This document shows positions 1-8,801 of a DNA stretch of 64,000 nucleotides, in pieces; position 1 is the first letter of the stretch; the number at the start of each line of letters is the position of its first letter. The stretch covers positions 310,001-374,000 of the forward strand of contig CP013099.1 in NCBI GenBank assembly GCA_001447805.1. Direction: 5' to 3'. The notes under the pieces were generated by a model that was not told where the DNA came from, did not search any database, and saw only the letters and a list, made by a program, of their open reading frames with translations. The translations under genes were made by a program, and so were the position numbers. Source of the DNA: Candidatus Tenderia electrophaga (GTDB taxonomy: Bacteria; Pseudomonadota; Gammaproteobacteria; Tenderiales; Tenderiaceae).

Positions 1-761
1 TCCTGAGTCTTGAAATTGATTTTGCCGCAGTGCAGGAACTTGGGATTGATTAGCCACGGATCGATCTCCACCATGGCGGCGAACTCATCCACCACCTTGT
101 TGTATTCGCCGAAGTGGTCCGACTTGCGGCGGTGCGCCCAGCCCAGTTCCAGCGGCGGCAGGATGGGCTGTTCGATGTCCTGCAGTATTTCGGGAGTGCC
201 GGCCGAGAGGTCGTTATTGAGCAGCACCATGCAAGGATCAAAGCCCGGCAGGCAGAGCCGGTCTTCATTGCGTTGTACGGGCTCCAGTCGCACGCACTTG
301 CCCGAGGGCAGTTCGATGTCCAGGGATTCGTCCAGTTCCGGCAGCAGCGAGCCGATGCGCACGGAATAACCGGCGGTGGCGATCATATCGCGTAGGGTGG
401 CGATATTGTCCAGGTAGAACATGTTACGGGTGTGGTTCTCCGGGATCAGCAGGATATTGCAGGCCGCCGGCATCTCGCGTTCGATGATGGACTGGATGGC
501 TTGCACACACAGCGGCATGAAGGCCGGGTTGAGGTTATTGAAACCAGCCGGGAACAGATTGGTATCCACCGGTGCCAACTTGAAACCGGAATTGCGTAGG
601 TCCACCGAGCCGTAAAACGGTGCCGGGGTCTTGATCCACTGTTGGCGGAACCAGGCTTCGATGTCGGCCTGATGATCGAGGAAGTGGCTTTCGATCTCCA
701 ACAGGGGGCCCTTCAGCGAGGTGGTGAGGTGGGGTACGGCGTGCAGATGTTCAATGCTCAT
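1..761 (-). CDS. gshA: Glutamate-cysteine ligase, Acidithiobacillus-type (partial)
   Basis: Makes gamma-glutamylcysteine, the first step of glutathione synthesis, in the cytoplasm. The visible 253 residues start at an ATG preceded by CAGGTAAATCACC and run off the left edge, so the C-terminus is missing. The N-terminal third carries a block reading FYGSVDLRNSGFKLAPVD followed by TNLFPAGFNNLNP (residues about 45-75), which I recognise from the glutamate-cysteine ligase family first described in Acidithiobacillus ferrooxidans, unrelated in sequence to E. coli GshA. Further conserved stretches are LIPENHTRN and LLNNDLSAG. No partner gene (gshB) is visible because the gene leaves the window. Family assignment rests on remembered motifs rather than a search. 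Confidence 0.82.
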   Translation of the reverse strand, partial: MSIEHLHAVPHLTTSLKGPLLEIESHFLDHQADIEAWFRQQWIKTPAPFYGSVDLRNSGFKLAPVDTNLFPAGFNNLNPAFMPLCVQAIQSIIEREMPAACNILLIPENHTRNMFYLDNIATLRDMIATAGYSVRIGSLLPELDESLDIELPSGKCVRLEPVQRNEDRLCLPGFDPCMVLLNNDLSAGTPEILQDIEQPILPPLELGWAHRRKSDHFGEYNKVVDEFAAMVEIDPWLINPKFLHCGKINFKTQ

Positions 762-1086
762 GGTGATTTACCTGTTTGAGTAGCAAGCATTTTAGCCTAA
801 ATGGCGGGCGCGGAGAAATGCGCCCCAAACGGCACCGAATGGCGCCACCGGCGCATTCACCTGGTCTAATCGCTGGATTCAAGTGGGCGGGTAAACATCG
901 AGGTGGCTCAAAAGCAGGGGTGCCGCGCCTTGCCGCGGCAGGATTTTATGAACTGATCGCCGACATCTACCGCCGCGCTCAGGTGATTCGCGCTGCAGCG
1001 CGGCAATAAAGTAGGTCGAGCCCGCGATCGACGCGCGCCATGCTGCGCAACCACGGCGGCAAGCACGTTTTCAAGCCCCGCCCGGC
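762..1086. other. Intergenic region without a supported gene
   Basis: This 325-base gap separates two minus-strand genes. It is GC-rich with several short palindromic runs (for example CGCGCTGCAGCGCG near 980). Short open frames exist on both strands but none has a convincing ribosome-binding site or recognisable protein. The promoter of the ligase gene must lie in its left part, but I cannot place -35 and -10 boxes with confidence. Confidence 0.5.
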
Positions 1087-1818
1087 TTAGCCGAGATCGC
1101 CCCACCGGTGCTGCATTACGCTCAGGGCGGCGACGCCCGCCGTCTCGGTGCGCAGGATGCGAGGTCCCAGCCGCAGCCCGGTAAAGCCGCTGTTGACGGC
1201 TGCATCGAGCTCCGCTTGGGTCAAACCGCCTTCCGGGCCGATCAGCAAGGCCACCTCGCCGTCAGGGTGATCGAGCGCCGCCAATGAATCCGCCGCTGTG
1301 GGATCGAGCACCAGCTTCAGTGAGCTGCTTAGGTGCTCCAGCCATTGATCCAGTCGCATCGCTTCACGCAACCGCGGCAAGCGGTTGCGACCGCATTGTT
1401 CACAAGCGCTGATGATGACCTTGTGCCAATGCTGCAGCCGTTTTTGCTGCCGCTGCTGATTGAGCTTGACCCCGCAGCGCTCGCTGAACAGCGGCACGAT
1501 TTGGTGCACGCCCAGCTCCACCGCCTTCTGGATCGTATAGTCCATCTTCTCGCCACGCGAGATGCACTGGCCGAGGATGATGGGCAGGGGCGACTCGCAG
1601 GTCGTGTCGAGAAAGCGGCCGATGCTGGCGCTGGCGTGCTTCTTTTGCACCTCGATCAGTTCGGCTTCGTATTCACCGCCGCTGCCGTTGAACAGGATGA
1701 TTGAGTCGCCCTGTTTCAGGCGCAGCACCCGCACGGCATGGTTGAAGGCGTCTTCATCCAGCGCGATGGTAGCGCCGTCGGCCAGTGGTGCAGGGGTGTG
1801 AATTCTTGGAATGCGCAT
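1087..1818 (-). CDS. rsmE: 16S rRNA (uracil-1498-N3)-methyltransferase
   Basis: Methylates N3 of U1498 in 16S rRNA of the assembled small subunit, using S-adenosylmethionine. The protein is 243 residues from the ATG at 1818 (MRIPRIHTP...), the usual RsmE length; a longer frame extends upstream but the family starts here. The N-terminal PUA-like part precedes a SPOUT methyltransferase domain. The trefoil-knot signatures are LLIGPEGGLTQAEL and GLRLGPRILRTETA near the C-terminus, and the EKMDYTIQKAVELGV block is typical of the family. It lies downstream of bioA on the same strand, a 164-base gap apart, so co-transcription is possible but not shown. Confidence 0.96.
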   Translation of the reverse strand: MRIPRIHTPAPLADGATIALDEDAFNHAVRVLRLKQGDSIILFNGSGGEYEAELIEVQKKHASASIGRFLDTTCESPLPIILGQCISRGEKMDYTIQKAVELGVHQIVPLFSERCGVKLNQQRQQKRLQHWHKVIISACEQCGRNRLPRLREAMRLDQWLEHLSSSLKLVLDPTAADSLAALDHPDGEVALLIGPEGGLTQAELDAAVNSGFTGLRLGPRILRTETAGVAALSVMQHRWGDLG

Positions 1819-1982
1819 GGATCCTAGGTTTCGTGGTTCAAGCCCCGCCACGGTGTGCAGGCGCGTGGCGCGTGTCCACAGACGCAGCGGCGCGGCGCCG
1901 TCCATGGTCGCTCATCACCGGCCGGTTCGCAGCGAATCATACAGCATATGAGGCGTTGCTTCATGCCGCTGGCGAGCGCGAG

Positions 1983-3335
1983 CTAAGTTTGGGTGGCAAT
2001 GTGTATACCCTCCGTCGCGACGCGGGCCAGGTGATCGATCTGATCGGGGGTGATGACATAGGGCGGCATGAAGTAGACCACATTGCCCAACGGCCGCAGC
2101 AGGGCCTCGTTTTGCAAGGCATGCTGATAGACCTTGAGGCCGCGCCGTTCCTGCCACGGATAGGGTTCACGCGTGGTTTTGTCCTTGACCATCTCCATAG
2201 CCAGTATCATGCCGGTCTGGCGGATCTCGGCGACGTGGGGATGATCCTGCAAGTGGGCCACAGCCTGCCCCATATGGGCCGCCAGGTGTTTGTTGTTGGC
2301 GATAACATCGTCCTGTTCAAAGATGTCCAGTGTCGCCAGCGCCGCAGCACAGCCCAGCGGGTTGCCGGTATAGCTGTGCGAGTGCAAAAACGCGTTCAGA
2401 TTTTCGTAATCGTCGTAAAAGGCCTGATAGATGCGGTCATGGGTGACGACCGCGGCCAAGGGCAGATAACCGCCGGTAAGTCCCTTGGACAGGCAGATGA
2501 AATCAGGACTGATGCCGGCCTGCTCGCAGGCGAACAGGGTGCCGCTGCGGCCGAAGCCGACAGCGATTTCATCGGCGATGAGTTGTACGCCGTATTTATC
2601 GCAGGCCTGCCGCAGCAGCTTGAGATAGACCGGATCGTACATGCGCATGGCGCCGGCGCATTGTACCAGGGGTTCGACGATGACGGCGCAGACCTGATCG
2701 GCATGTTGCGCCAGTGCTTGTTCCATGTGCGCGAACATGCGCGTGGAATGTTCGGACCAGCTTGCACCGGGTTCGCGCTGAAAACAGTCAGGTGAGGGCA
2801 CAGTGATGGGTTGCATTAACAGCGGCGCGTAGGTCTCTTTGTAGAGCGATACATCACCCACCGCCAGAGCGCCCAGGGTCTCGCCGTGGTAACTGTTGGA
2901 CAGGGCGATGAACTTGGTCTTTTCATGCCGCCCCTGGTTGCGCCAGTAATGAAAGCTCATTTTCAGCGCCGCCTCGATGGCGGAAGAACCGTTGTCGGTA
3001 TAGAAGCAGCGGGTCAGCCCTGGCGGGGTGATCGCAACCAGTTTTTCCGACAAGGCCACCACCGGCTCGTGGCTGAAGCCGGCCAGGATGACATGCTCTA
3101 GGGCATCCAGTTGTTGTTTAATGCGCTCATTGATGCGCGGATTGCTATGGCCGAACAGGTTGACCCACCAGGAGCTGATGGCATCGATATAGCGTCGCCC
3201 GTCAAAGTCCTCCAGCCAGACCCCTTCGCCCTTTTTGATGGGCACGAGGGGCAGCCATTCGTGGTCCTTCATCTGGGTGCAGGGGTGCCACAGCGTGGCC
3301 AGGTCGCGTTGGATCAGATTGGAATTGTTCATCAT
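1983..3335 (-). CDS. bioA: Adenosylmethionine-8-amino-7-oxononanoate aminotransferase
   Basis: Transfers the amino group of S-adenosylmethionine to 8-amino-7-oxononanoate (KAPA), giving diaminopelargonate in biotin synthesis; a PLP enzyme of the cytoplasm. It has 450 residues, slightly longer than the E. coli enzyme. The SSWW substrate-pocket motif is at residues 54-57, the TDNGSSAIEAALK phosphate-binding stretch at 113-125, Asp255 in IADEIAVGFGRSG contacts the pyridine nitrogen, and Lys284 in SKGLTGGYLPL is the Schiff-base lysine. Two adjacent ATGs (3335 and 3332) could start it. No other bio gene is adjacent, so the pathway is split in this genome. It is divergent from the DUF6436 gene. Confidence 0.97.
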   Translation of the reverse strand: MMNNSNLIQRDLATLWHPCTQMKDHEWLPLVPIKKGEGVWLEDFDGRRYIDAISSWWVNLFGHSNPRINERIKQQLDALEHVILAGFSHEPVVALSEKLVAITPPGLTRCFYTDNGSSAIEAALKMSFHYWRNQGRHEKTKFIALSNSYHGETLGALAVGDVSLYKETYAPLLMQPITVPSPDCFQREPGASWSEHSTRMFAHMEQALAQHADQVCAVIVEPLVQCAGAMRMYDPVYLKLLRQACDKYGVQLIADEIAVGFGRSGTLFACEQAGISPDFICLSKGLTGGYLPLAAVVTHDRIYQAFYDDYENLNAFLHSHSYTGNPLGCAAALATLDIFEQDDVIANNKHLAAHMGQAVAHLQDHPHVAEIRQTGMILAMEMVKDKTTREPYPWQERRGLKVYQHALQNEALLRPLGNVVYFMPPYVITPDQIDHLARVATEGIHIATQT

Positions 3336-3517
3336 GTTGACCGCTTCAAGTGAGGGCTTATTGTAAAGGATGACATACCGTTGCTTGAAGGGTGAGCCCG
3401 GGTAAGGCGGTATTTCCGGTCCCTGGTTCGCATGGTAAATGATGGGGAATGCGTGCTCTAAAGCGTTCGAGCGGGCAGGCGATATAGAGTTGTATCCTTA
3501 ATTTAACATTTCACCGC
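3336..3517. promoter_or_regulatory. Divergent intergenic region between bioA and DUF6436 gene
   Basis: This 182-base spacer must carry promoters for both outward-facing genes. It is AT-richer than its neighbours (TTAATTTAACATTT at 3498-3511). I looked for a BirA-type biotin operator (TTGTAAACC and its inverted copy) and found only a weak half-match, TTGTAAAGG near 3362, so regulation by biotin is not supported. Confidence 0.35.
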
Positions 3518-4150
3518 ATGGTGCGGGTTGTAGGAGGGCAGGACATCAAGGCGAAACAGCTGTGGGCGCTGAGCCTGGTGGCGGGGTGGCTGGTATTTAC
3601 CGCCGTGGCCTTCTGGTGGTTTCAGCTCAAGGATGTGCGCCCGTTTGCCCCCTCGTCCGAGAATCGGGCGGTATTTTTTCGCGCCGATGCGCTGCTTCAG
3701 CGCCTGGGTTCGCTGGTGGAGGACGCCCCGACGGGGCGTATTACCGTGGTCCACTTCTGGGATCCGGACTGCGCTTGCAGTCGCTTCAGCGATGCCCATG
3801 TGGCTGAGCTGATCCAGGCATATGGCAGTCGGGGCGTGGCGTTTATCGTGGTGCCCCGCGCGGTGGCGGCAAGGGACGAGGCCAGACGCCGGGCGGTCGA
3901 GCTGTTCGGCGCCCCGGTCACGGTTGCCGCCATGGATGATCTGGCGATGCCCTCCAGCCCCGCCGCCGCGGTGCTGGATGCAGCGGGCCGGCTGGTCTAC
4001 TTCGGACCCTACAGCAATGGCGCGGTCTGTGGTGCAGGTGGCGATGCCTTTGTCGAAAAGGCCCTGGATAAGGCCTTGGCGGGCGACACCGCCCAGGTTT
4101 TGAATATGGCGGCCGTGGGCTGCTTTTGTGATTGGAATCATCGAGGTTAA
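3518..4150 (+). CDS. DUF6436 thioredoxin-like membrane-anchored protein
   Basis: A 210-residue protein with one N-terminal membrane segment (about residues 15-36, LWALSLVAGWLVFTAVAFWW) and a periplasmic thioredoxin-like domain. The equivalent of the thioredoxin active site is DPDCACSRF, a CxC pair at Cys85 and Cys87 instead of CxxC. That fits the DUF6436 family, whose function is not established; a redox or metal-handling role is inference. More cysteines occur at the end (GAVCGAGG, GCFCDW). A strong GGAGGG lies inside the predicted coding start, six bases before an ATC codon, so the exact start is uncertain. The stop overlaps the Shine-Dalgarno sequence of the chemoreceptor gene, which suggests translational coupling. 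Confidence 0.78.
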   Translation: MVRVVGGQDIKAKQLWALSLVAGWLVFTAVAFWWFQLKDVRPFAPSSENRAVFFRADALLQRLGSLVEDAPTGRITVVHFWDPDCACSRFSDAHVAELIQAYGSRGVAFIVVPRAVAARDEARRRAVELFGAPVTVAAMDDLAMPSSPAAAVLDAAGRLVYFGPYSNGAVCGAGGDAFVEKALDKALAGDTAQVLNMAAVGCFCDWNHRG

Positions 4151-4154
4151 AAAA

Positions 4155-5666
4155 ATGACAGGCACGACACACATTGGGGGTCACTTTACCCTGCAGGGGC
4201 TCTACCGTGATGGTGACAGGATTATGGTCAGCGTGATCTGGCTCTGCATGTTGTTGTCGCTGGCCCTGGCCGGTTGGTACGGCACCTGGCAGGAGGCCCT
4301 GATCATCGGGCTGCCCGCTGCCATCGTCCCCAGCGTGCTGGTCTATTCCATGCCGGGGACACGGCTTACCCGTATCGTCAACGGCTGCGCCTTCATGATC
4401 TTCTCCGCCCTGTTTATTCATCAGGGTCACGGCATGATCGAACTCCACTTCGGTATCTTCGCCCTGTTGGCCTTCCTGCTCTACTACCGCGACTGGTTGC
4501 CCATCGTGGCGGCGGCGGGGGTGATCGCCGTGCACCACCTCAGTTTCAATTTTTTCCAGGCCTGGGGCTACGGGGTCTATGTCTTCGAAAACCGCACCGG
4601 CGTGGACCTGGTCTTGATCCATGCCGCCTATGTCGTGTTTGAGGTGGCGGTGCTGGTCTACATGGCTCTGAAACTCCACAAAGAGGGCCTGCAGTCCCAG
4701 GAGGTCGGCAAGATCGCCGCCCAGTTGGCGGTTCGCGATGGCGATATCGATCTGCGCGTCAGATCCGAGGTCCAGACCGGTGTCGCCGCCGGCATCAACG
4801 CCTTCATGCAGAATGTCCATGATGCCATTGCTAAGACACGCACCGTCTCGGAAAAGCTGGCCGAGGTGGCCGGCAGCGTCAACCAGGTCATCCACGATTC
4901 CAATCAGGGGGCCCAACGCCAACGCGCGGAGACCGATCAGGTGGCCACGGCCATGAACCAGATGACCAGCACCGTCCAAGAGGTGACCCGGAATGCTGAA
5001 GAGGCCGCCAACTACGCTGTCGATGCCGACGATGTGGCGGCAGAGGGCAGCGCCGTGGTGGACAAGACCGTCGCCGCCATCAACGCCATGGCCGAGCGGG
5101 TCGAGCGGGTCAGCGGTGTGATCTCCCGGGTTGAAGAGGACAGCAACAATATCGGCTCGGTGCTGGATGTGATCAAGGAGATCGCGGAACAGACCAATCT
5201 GTTGGCCCTCAATGCCGCCATCGAGGCGGCGCGCGCCGGCGAACAGGGTCGGGGGTTCGCCGTGGTCGCGGATGAAGTGCGCACCCTGGCCGGTCGCACC
5301 CAGCAGTCCACCGAGGAGATCCAGCGTATGATCGAGGCACTGCAGTCCGGCTCCAAGGAGGCGGTGACAGCGATGGAAGAGGGGCGGAACCAGGCCCAGG
5401 ACGGCGTCACCCAGGCCTCGCAAGCGGGCGAGGCGCTGGCCAATATCGTCCAGTCGGTGAGCCGCATTCGCGAGATGAATACCCAGATTGCCACGGCCGC
5501 CGAGCAACAGAGTTCAGTGGCGGAGGAGATCAACCGCAACATCGTCAATATCCATGAGATCTCTGGGGCCACCGCCGGGAGCATGAGCACCGCTTCCAGC
5601 TCCAGTGACGAGTTAGCCCGTCTGTCCCGGGAATTGGAACAGTTGGTGAAACACTTTCGGGTCTAG
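4155..5666 (+). CDS. Methyl-accepting chemotaxis protein with multi-pass membrane sensor
   Basis: Signals to CheA/CheW to bias flagellar rotation. The 503-residue protein starts at the ATG at 4155, where GAGG lies eight bases upstream; an ATG at 4128 is less likely. The N-terminal half (about residues 20-175) contains five or six hydrophobic segments and no large periplasmic loop, with a conserved histidine-rich stretch (IELHFGIFALLAF then YYRDWLPIV and AVHHLSFN). This membrane sensor type is common in gammaproteobacteria and its ligand is unknown to me. The C-terminal half is a standard signalling hairpin with the tip EIAEQTNLLALNAAIEAARAG followed by GRGFAVVADEVRTLA. The protein ends in QLVKHFRV without a CheR/CheB pentapeptide. 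Confidence 0.92.
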   Translation: MTGTTHIGGHFTLQGLYRDGDRIMVSVIWLCMLLSLALAGWYGTWQEALIIGLPAAIVPSVLVYSMPGTRLTRIVNGCAFMIFSALFIHQGHGMIELHFGIFALLAFLLYYRDWLPIVAAAGVIAVHHLSFNFFQAWGYGVYVFENRTGVDLVLIHAAYVVFEVAVLVYMALKLHKEGLQSQEVGKIAAQLAVRDGDIDLRVRSEVQTGVAAGINAFMQNVHDAIAKTRTVSEKLAEVAGSVNQVIHDSNQGAQRQRAETDQVATAMNQMTSTVQEVTRNAEEAANYAVDADDVAAEGSAVVDKTVAAINAMAERVERVSGVISRVEEDSNNIGSVLDVIKEIAEQTNLLALNAAIEAARAGEQGRGFAVVADEVRTLAGRTQQSTEEIQRMIEALQSGSKEAVTAMEEGRNQAQDGVTQASQAGEALANIVQSVSRIREMNTQIATAAEQQSSVAEEINRNIVNIHEISGATAGSMSTASSSSDELARLSRELEQLVKHFRV

Positions 5667-5811
5667 CCTCAAGTCCGGGCCGACACCCGCGCCCGGCGCC
5701 CATGCCCCTGCACAAGCTCCGATTGGATGGTGCGCGTGCCGTGCGCCCAATCCCCTGTCATTCAGCTCAGCGATGGGCTAGTTTTTTATTATTCCTAAGG
5801 AACAGACCGGG

Positions 5812-6231
5812 ATGGCAGCTCGCTGGGATCATTTCGAACACGAGGCGGATTTCGGCGTGCGCGGCATTGCCGCTACGCTGGAACAAGCCTTTATGCAGGC
5901 GGCACTGGCCATGATGGCGGCGGTGATCGTGGAGTCTGCAAGGATCAGTGCCTCGGCGTGTGTGGAGATTACCTGTCAGGCGCCGGATACTGAACTGCTG
6001 CTGGTGGACTGGCTCAACGCCCATCTCTACGAGATGGCGGCACGCAAGAGACTATTCTCACGCTTTGAGGTGAAGATCGTCGGCGATACCTTGACGGGGC
6101 GGGCATGGGGTGAAGCGGTCGATTTGGAAAAACATCAACCCACGGTCGAGATTAAAGGCGCGACCTATACCGCATTGAGGGTGGCGCAGGAAAACGGTCA
6201 CTGGTTGGCCCGGTGCGTGGTGGATGTGTAG
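5812..6231 (+). CDS. Archease, RtcB activating factor
   Basis: Archease is a small metal-binding protein that promotes guanylation and multiple turnover of the RNA ligase RtcB. This one has 139 residues, the usual size. The diagnostic N-terminal motif HFEHEADFGVRG contains Asp13, and the chain ends ...CVVDV with Asp138 as the penultimate residue; both aspartates match the known metal site. The start ATG at 5812 has AAGGAAC upstream. The rtcB gene follows on the same strand after 97 bases, the expected partner, so the two very likely form an RNA repair or splicing unit. Confidence 0.93.
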   Translation: MAARWDHFEHEADFGVRGIAATLEQAFMQAALAMMAAVIVESARISASACVEITCQAPDTELLLVDWLNAHLYEMAARKRLFSRFEVKIVGDTLTGRAWGEAVDLEKHQPTVEIKGATYTALRVAQENGHWLARCVVDV

Positions 6232-6328
6232 GGTGCGCACCACGATGTTTGAGCACGGTGGCAAGCGGGAAAAGTGGTGCGCAATGAGCACTCTACACAG
6301 GCCAACCATTGACTGACGGGAGGCGGGA

Positions 6329-7759
6329 ATGGATATCTCAGAACTCATCAAATGCAACGACTACTGCTGGGAGATTCCCGCCCAGGGCAAGATGCGTGTG
6401 CCGGCGGTAATCTATGCCGATGAGACGCTGCTCCAGGCCATGGACGAGAAGGTCGCCCAACAGATCAGCAACGTGGCCAAGTTGCCGGGCATTGTACAGG
6501 CTGCCTATGCCATGCCCGATGCCCACTGGGGTTACGGCTTTCCTATCGGCGGCGTGGCGGCCTTTGATGCGGAGGACGGTGGCGTGGTCTCCGCCGGCGG
6601 CGTTGGCTTCGATATCTCGTGTGGCGTACGCACCTTGCTGACCGGTTTGAAAAAGCAGGAGCTTATGGCCAAGCAAACGGCCTTGGCCGACATGCTGTTC
6701 TATCAAATCCCGGCCGGGGTCGGCAGCACCGGCTGCGTCCATCTCAATCATCAGGAAATGGACGCCATGCTTCAGGGGGGTGCGCGCTGGGCGGTGCGAC
6801 GCGGTTTCGGTCTGGAGTCTGATCTAGAGAGGATCGAGGAGCAGGGTTGCATGGCCGGGGCCGATGCGAGCCAGGTCTCGGAACAGGCCAAGAAGCGCCA
6901 AAAAGATGAAATGGGCACCTTGGGCTCGGGCAATCATTATCTCGAAGTGCAATGTGTCAGTCGTATTTTTGATCAGCGCGCAGCGGCCGCCTTTGGCTTG
7001 CAAGAGGGCGACGTGGTGGTCAGCATTCATTGCGGTTCGCGCGGTCTGGGTCATCAAATCGGTACTGAATTTTTAAAGCGCATGGTGCTGGAGGCGGGGC
7101 GGCACGGTATCGAGCTGCCGGATCGTGAACTGGCCTGCGCACCCGTCAATTCAGCCACCGGGCAGGCCTATCTCGGCGCCATGCGTGCCGGCATTAACTG
7201 CGCCCTGGCCAATCGCCAGATCCTGACCCATCTGACCCGCAAGGTATTTGCCGAGATTCTGCCGCAAGCCGAGCTGCGCCTGCTTTATGATGTATCGCAC
7301 AACACTTGCAAAGTGGAGACGCATGAAGTCGAGGGTCGCAAGCGCAAGCTGTTCGTGCATCGTAAGGGTGCGACCCGCGCCTTCGGGCCAGGCCACCCCG
7401 CAGTGCCCGGGGACCTGAGATCCGTGGGCCAGCCGGTGATCATCGGCGGCTCCATGGGCACGGCCTCGTACATCCTGGCCGGCACGGCGGGGAGTGAGCA
7501 GTTGGCGTACAGCTCCGCCTGCCACGGCGCCGGGCGGGCCATGAGTCGCCATGCCGCCACTAAACGTTGGCGCGGTCGCGAGGTGATGGATGTACTGGCG
7601 GGGCGCGGCATTATGATCCGCAGTCCCAGTCAGCGCGGCGTCGCCGAGGAGGCGCCGGGTGCTTATAAAGACGTCGCGGCCGTGGTGGAAGCCGCCGATG
7701 CCGGCGGCCTGGCCACGACGGTGGCACGGCTGGAACCCTTGGTGTGTGTCAAGGGATAG
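6329..7759 (+). CDS. rtcB: RNA-splicing ligase RtcB
   Basis: Joins RNA ends with 2',3'-cyclic phosphate (or 3'-phosphate) to 5'-OH ends through a GMP-histidine intermediate, using Mn2+ and GTP. The 476 residues contain the expected metal and active-site motifs in order: GVGFDISCGVRTLL (metal cysteine), GTLGSGNHYLEVQ, SIHCGSRGLGHQIG, LYDVSHNTCKVE, FVHRKGATRAFGPGHPAVP, GGSMGTASY and SACHGAGRAMSRH, whose first His is the likely guanylation site. The length matches archaeal-type RtcB with archease dependence, consistent with the archease gene just upstream. The start ATG at 6329 follows GGGAGGCGGGA. The next gene overlaps or abuts its 3' end. No RtcR-type sigma54 activator or Rtc A is in view. 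Confidence 0.97.
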   Translation: MDISELIKCNDYCWEIPAQGKMRVPAVIYADETLLQAMDEKVAQQISNVAKLPGIVQAAYAMPDAHWGYGFPIGGVAAFDAEDGGVVSAGGVGFDISCGVRTLLTGLKKQELMAKQTALADMLFYQIPAGVGSTGCVHLNHQEMDAMLQGGARWAVRRGFGLESDLERIEEQGCMAGADASQVSEQAKKRQKDEMGTLGSGNHYLEVQCVSRIFDQRAAAAFGLQEGDVVVSIHCGSRGLGHQIGTEFLKRMVLEAGRHGIELPDRELACAPVNSATGQAYLGAMRAGINCALANRQILTHLTRKVFAEILPQAELRLLYDVSHNTCKVETHEVEGRKRKLFVHRKGATRAFGPGHPAVPGDLRSVGQPVIIGGSMGTASYILAGTAGSEQLAYSSACHGAGRAMSRHAATKRWRGREVMDVLAGRGIMIRSPSQRGVAEEAPGAYKDVAAVVEAADAGGLATTVARLEPLVCVKG

Positions 7760-8720
7760 TCCCATCACCCTATTCAACTGGCGGCATCAAGCGGTACGCG
7801 ATCTGGCCTGGGTAATGGCCAGTCCCTCATTGCTGGCCCAACAGGCCGAGCCGTACGCCGGCGACAAGGTGTCGGACCGTTGGTGCCGCCAAGTCTATGC
7901 CCAACACGGCGCCTGGTTAATGCAGTTGGACGCCGCGCCCGCACCGTTACATCACTGGTTGGCACGCAATCAAAGCCCTTTGCTGGGTCGGTATTTCGAA
8001 TCCTTGCTGGCGTTCTGGGTTCGGCAGCTGCCCGATTGCGAGCTATTGGCGCAAAACCTAATCGTCGAACGGCTCGGTCGGCACAGCGGCGAGTTTGATC
8101 TTTTATGGCGCGATCCCGCCGGTCAAATGATTCATTGGGAGGCGGCGGTCAAGTTTTATCTGCGTTATGACCGGCATGAGCTGCAGTGGCTCGGACCCAA
8201 TCCGCGTGACTCCCTGCGCGGCAAGCTGAATAAACTTTTCACGCGGCAACTCCATTTGCATCGCCAGCCGGCGGCGCGGCGGCTGTTGCAGGCGCGCTTC
8301 GGAACCGCGCAGATCAAGCCCCGGGCCTTTGTTAAGGGCTATCTGTTTTATCCTTATCATGGCGATTGGCGTGCGCCGCAAATTGCGCCGGCCGGTGTGT
8401 CGCGCACGCATCTCAGAGGCTGGTGGTGTCGCCATGCCGAAATGCGCGAGCGTGTGTCGCACAGCAGCCGCTTCGATGCCCGCTGGTGTGTGTTGTCCCG
8501 TTTGCAACGCCTGTCGCCTGCCTATCGGCCGGACACCGTGGGCAGTATGACGGCGGCCGAGTTGCTGAATTATCTTGACGCCCATTTCGCCCAACATTTC
8601 CAGGCGGTGCTGATTGCGGAGTTGGATGCCTGTGAGCAGGGTTGGTGCGAAACATCGCGCGGATTCGTGGTGAATCCGCATTGGCCTGATGGCGAGGCAA
8701 GGACCGCGGCGCAAGCTTGA
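7746..8720 (+). CDS. DUF1853 family protein
   Basis: A soluble protein of about 324 residues in the DUF1853 family, whose biochemical role is not known to me. The recognisable parts are the N-terminal RHQAVRDLAWVMASPSLL, the central GRYFESLLAFWV, and GEFDLLWRDPAGQMIHWEAAVKFYL, which resembles the core of PD-(D/E)xK nucleases (an E, a D, then ExxxK); the nuclease reading is inference. The first family residues lie upstream of the ATG at 7815, so I prefer the GTG at 7746, which overlaps the rtcB stop by 14 bases. The overlap implies co-translation with rtcB and makes a role in RNA or DNA repair worth considering. Confidence 0.75.
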   Translation: MSRDSPITLFNWRHQAVRDLAWVMASPSLLAQQAEPYAGDKVSDRWCRQVYAQHGAWLMQLDAAPAPLHHWLARNQSPLLGRYFESLLAFWVRQLPDCELLAQNLIVERLGRHSGEFDLLWRDPAGQMIHWEAAVKFYLRYDRHELQWLGPNPRDSLRGKLNKLFTRQLHLHRQPAARRLLQARFGTAQIKPRAFVKGYLFYPYHGDWRAPQIAPAGVSRTHLRGWWCRHAEMRERVSHSSRFDARWCVLSRLQRLSPAYRPDTVGSMTAAELLNYLDAHFAQHFQAVLIAELDACEQGWCETSRGFVVNPHWPDGEARTAAQA

Positions 8721-8801
8721 CCAATAGGCCGCATGGACTAACCTAATGCTGGATATGAGCGCAAGGACGCGCCGATCATTACTTTCAGGCCAGGGGGGGA
8801 T

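Noticed and set aside
3350-3380. BirA operator before bioA
   Set aside because: Only one half-like match (TTGTAAAGG) and no inverted partner at the right spacing.
3918-5507. A 529-codon open frame on the minus strand opposite the chemoreceptor
   Set aside because: It is rich in G, D, H and R without any domain, and lies exactly opposite a conserved gene in a GC-rich region, where long antisense frames are expected.
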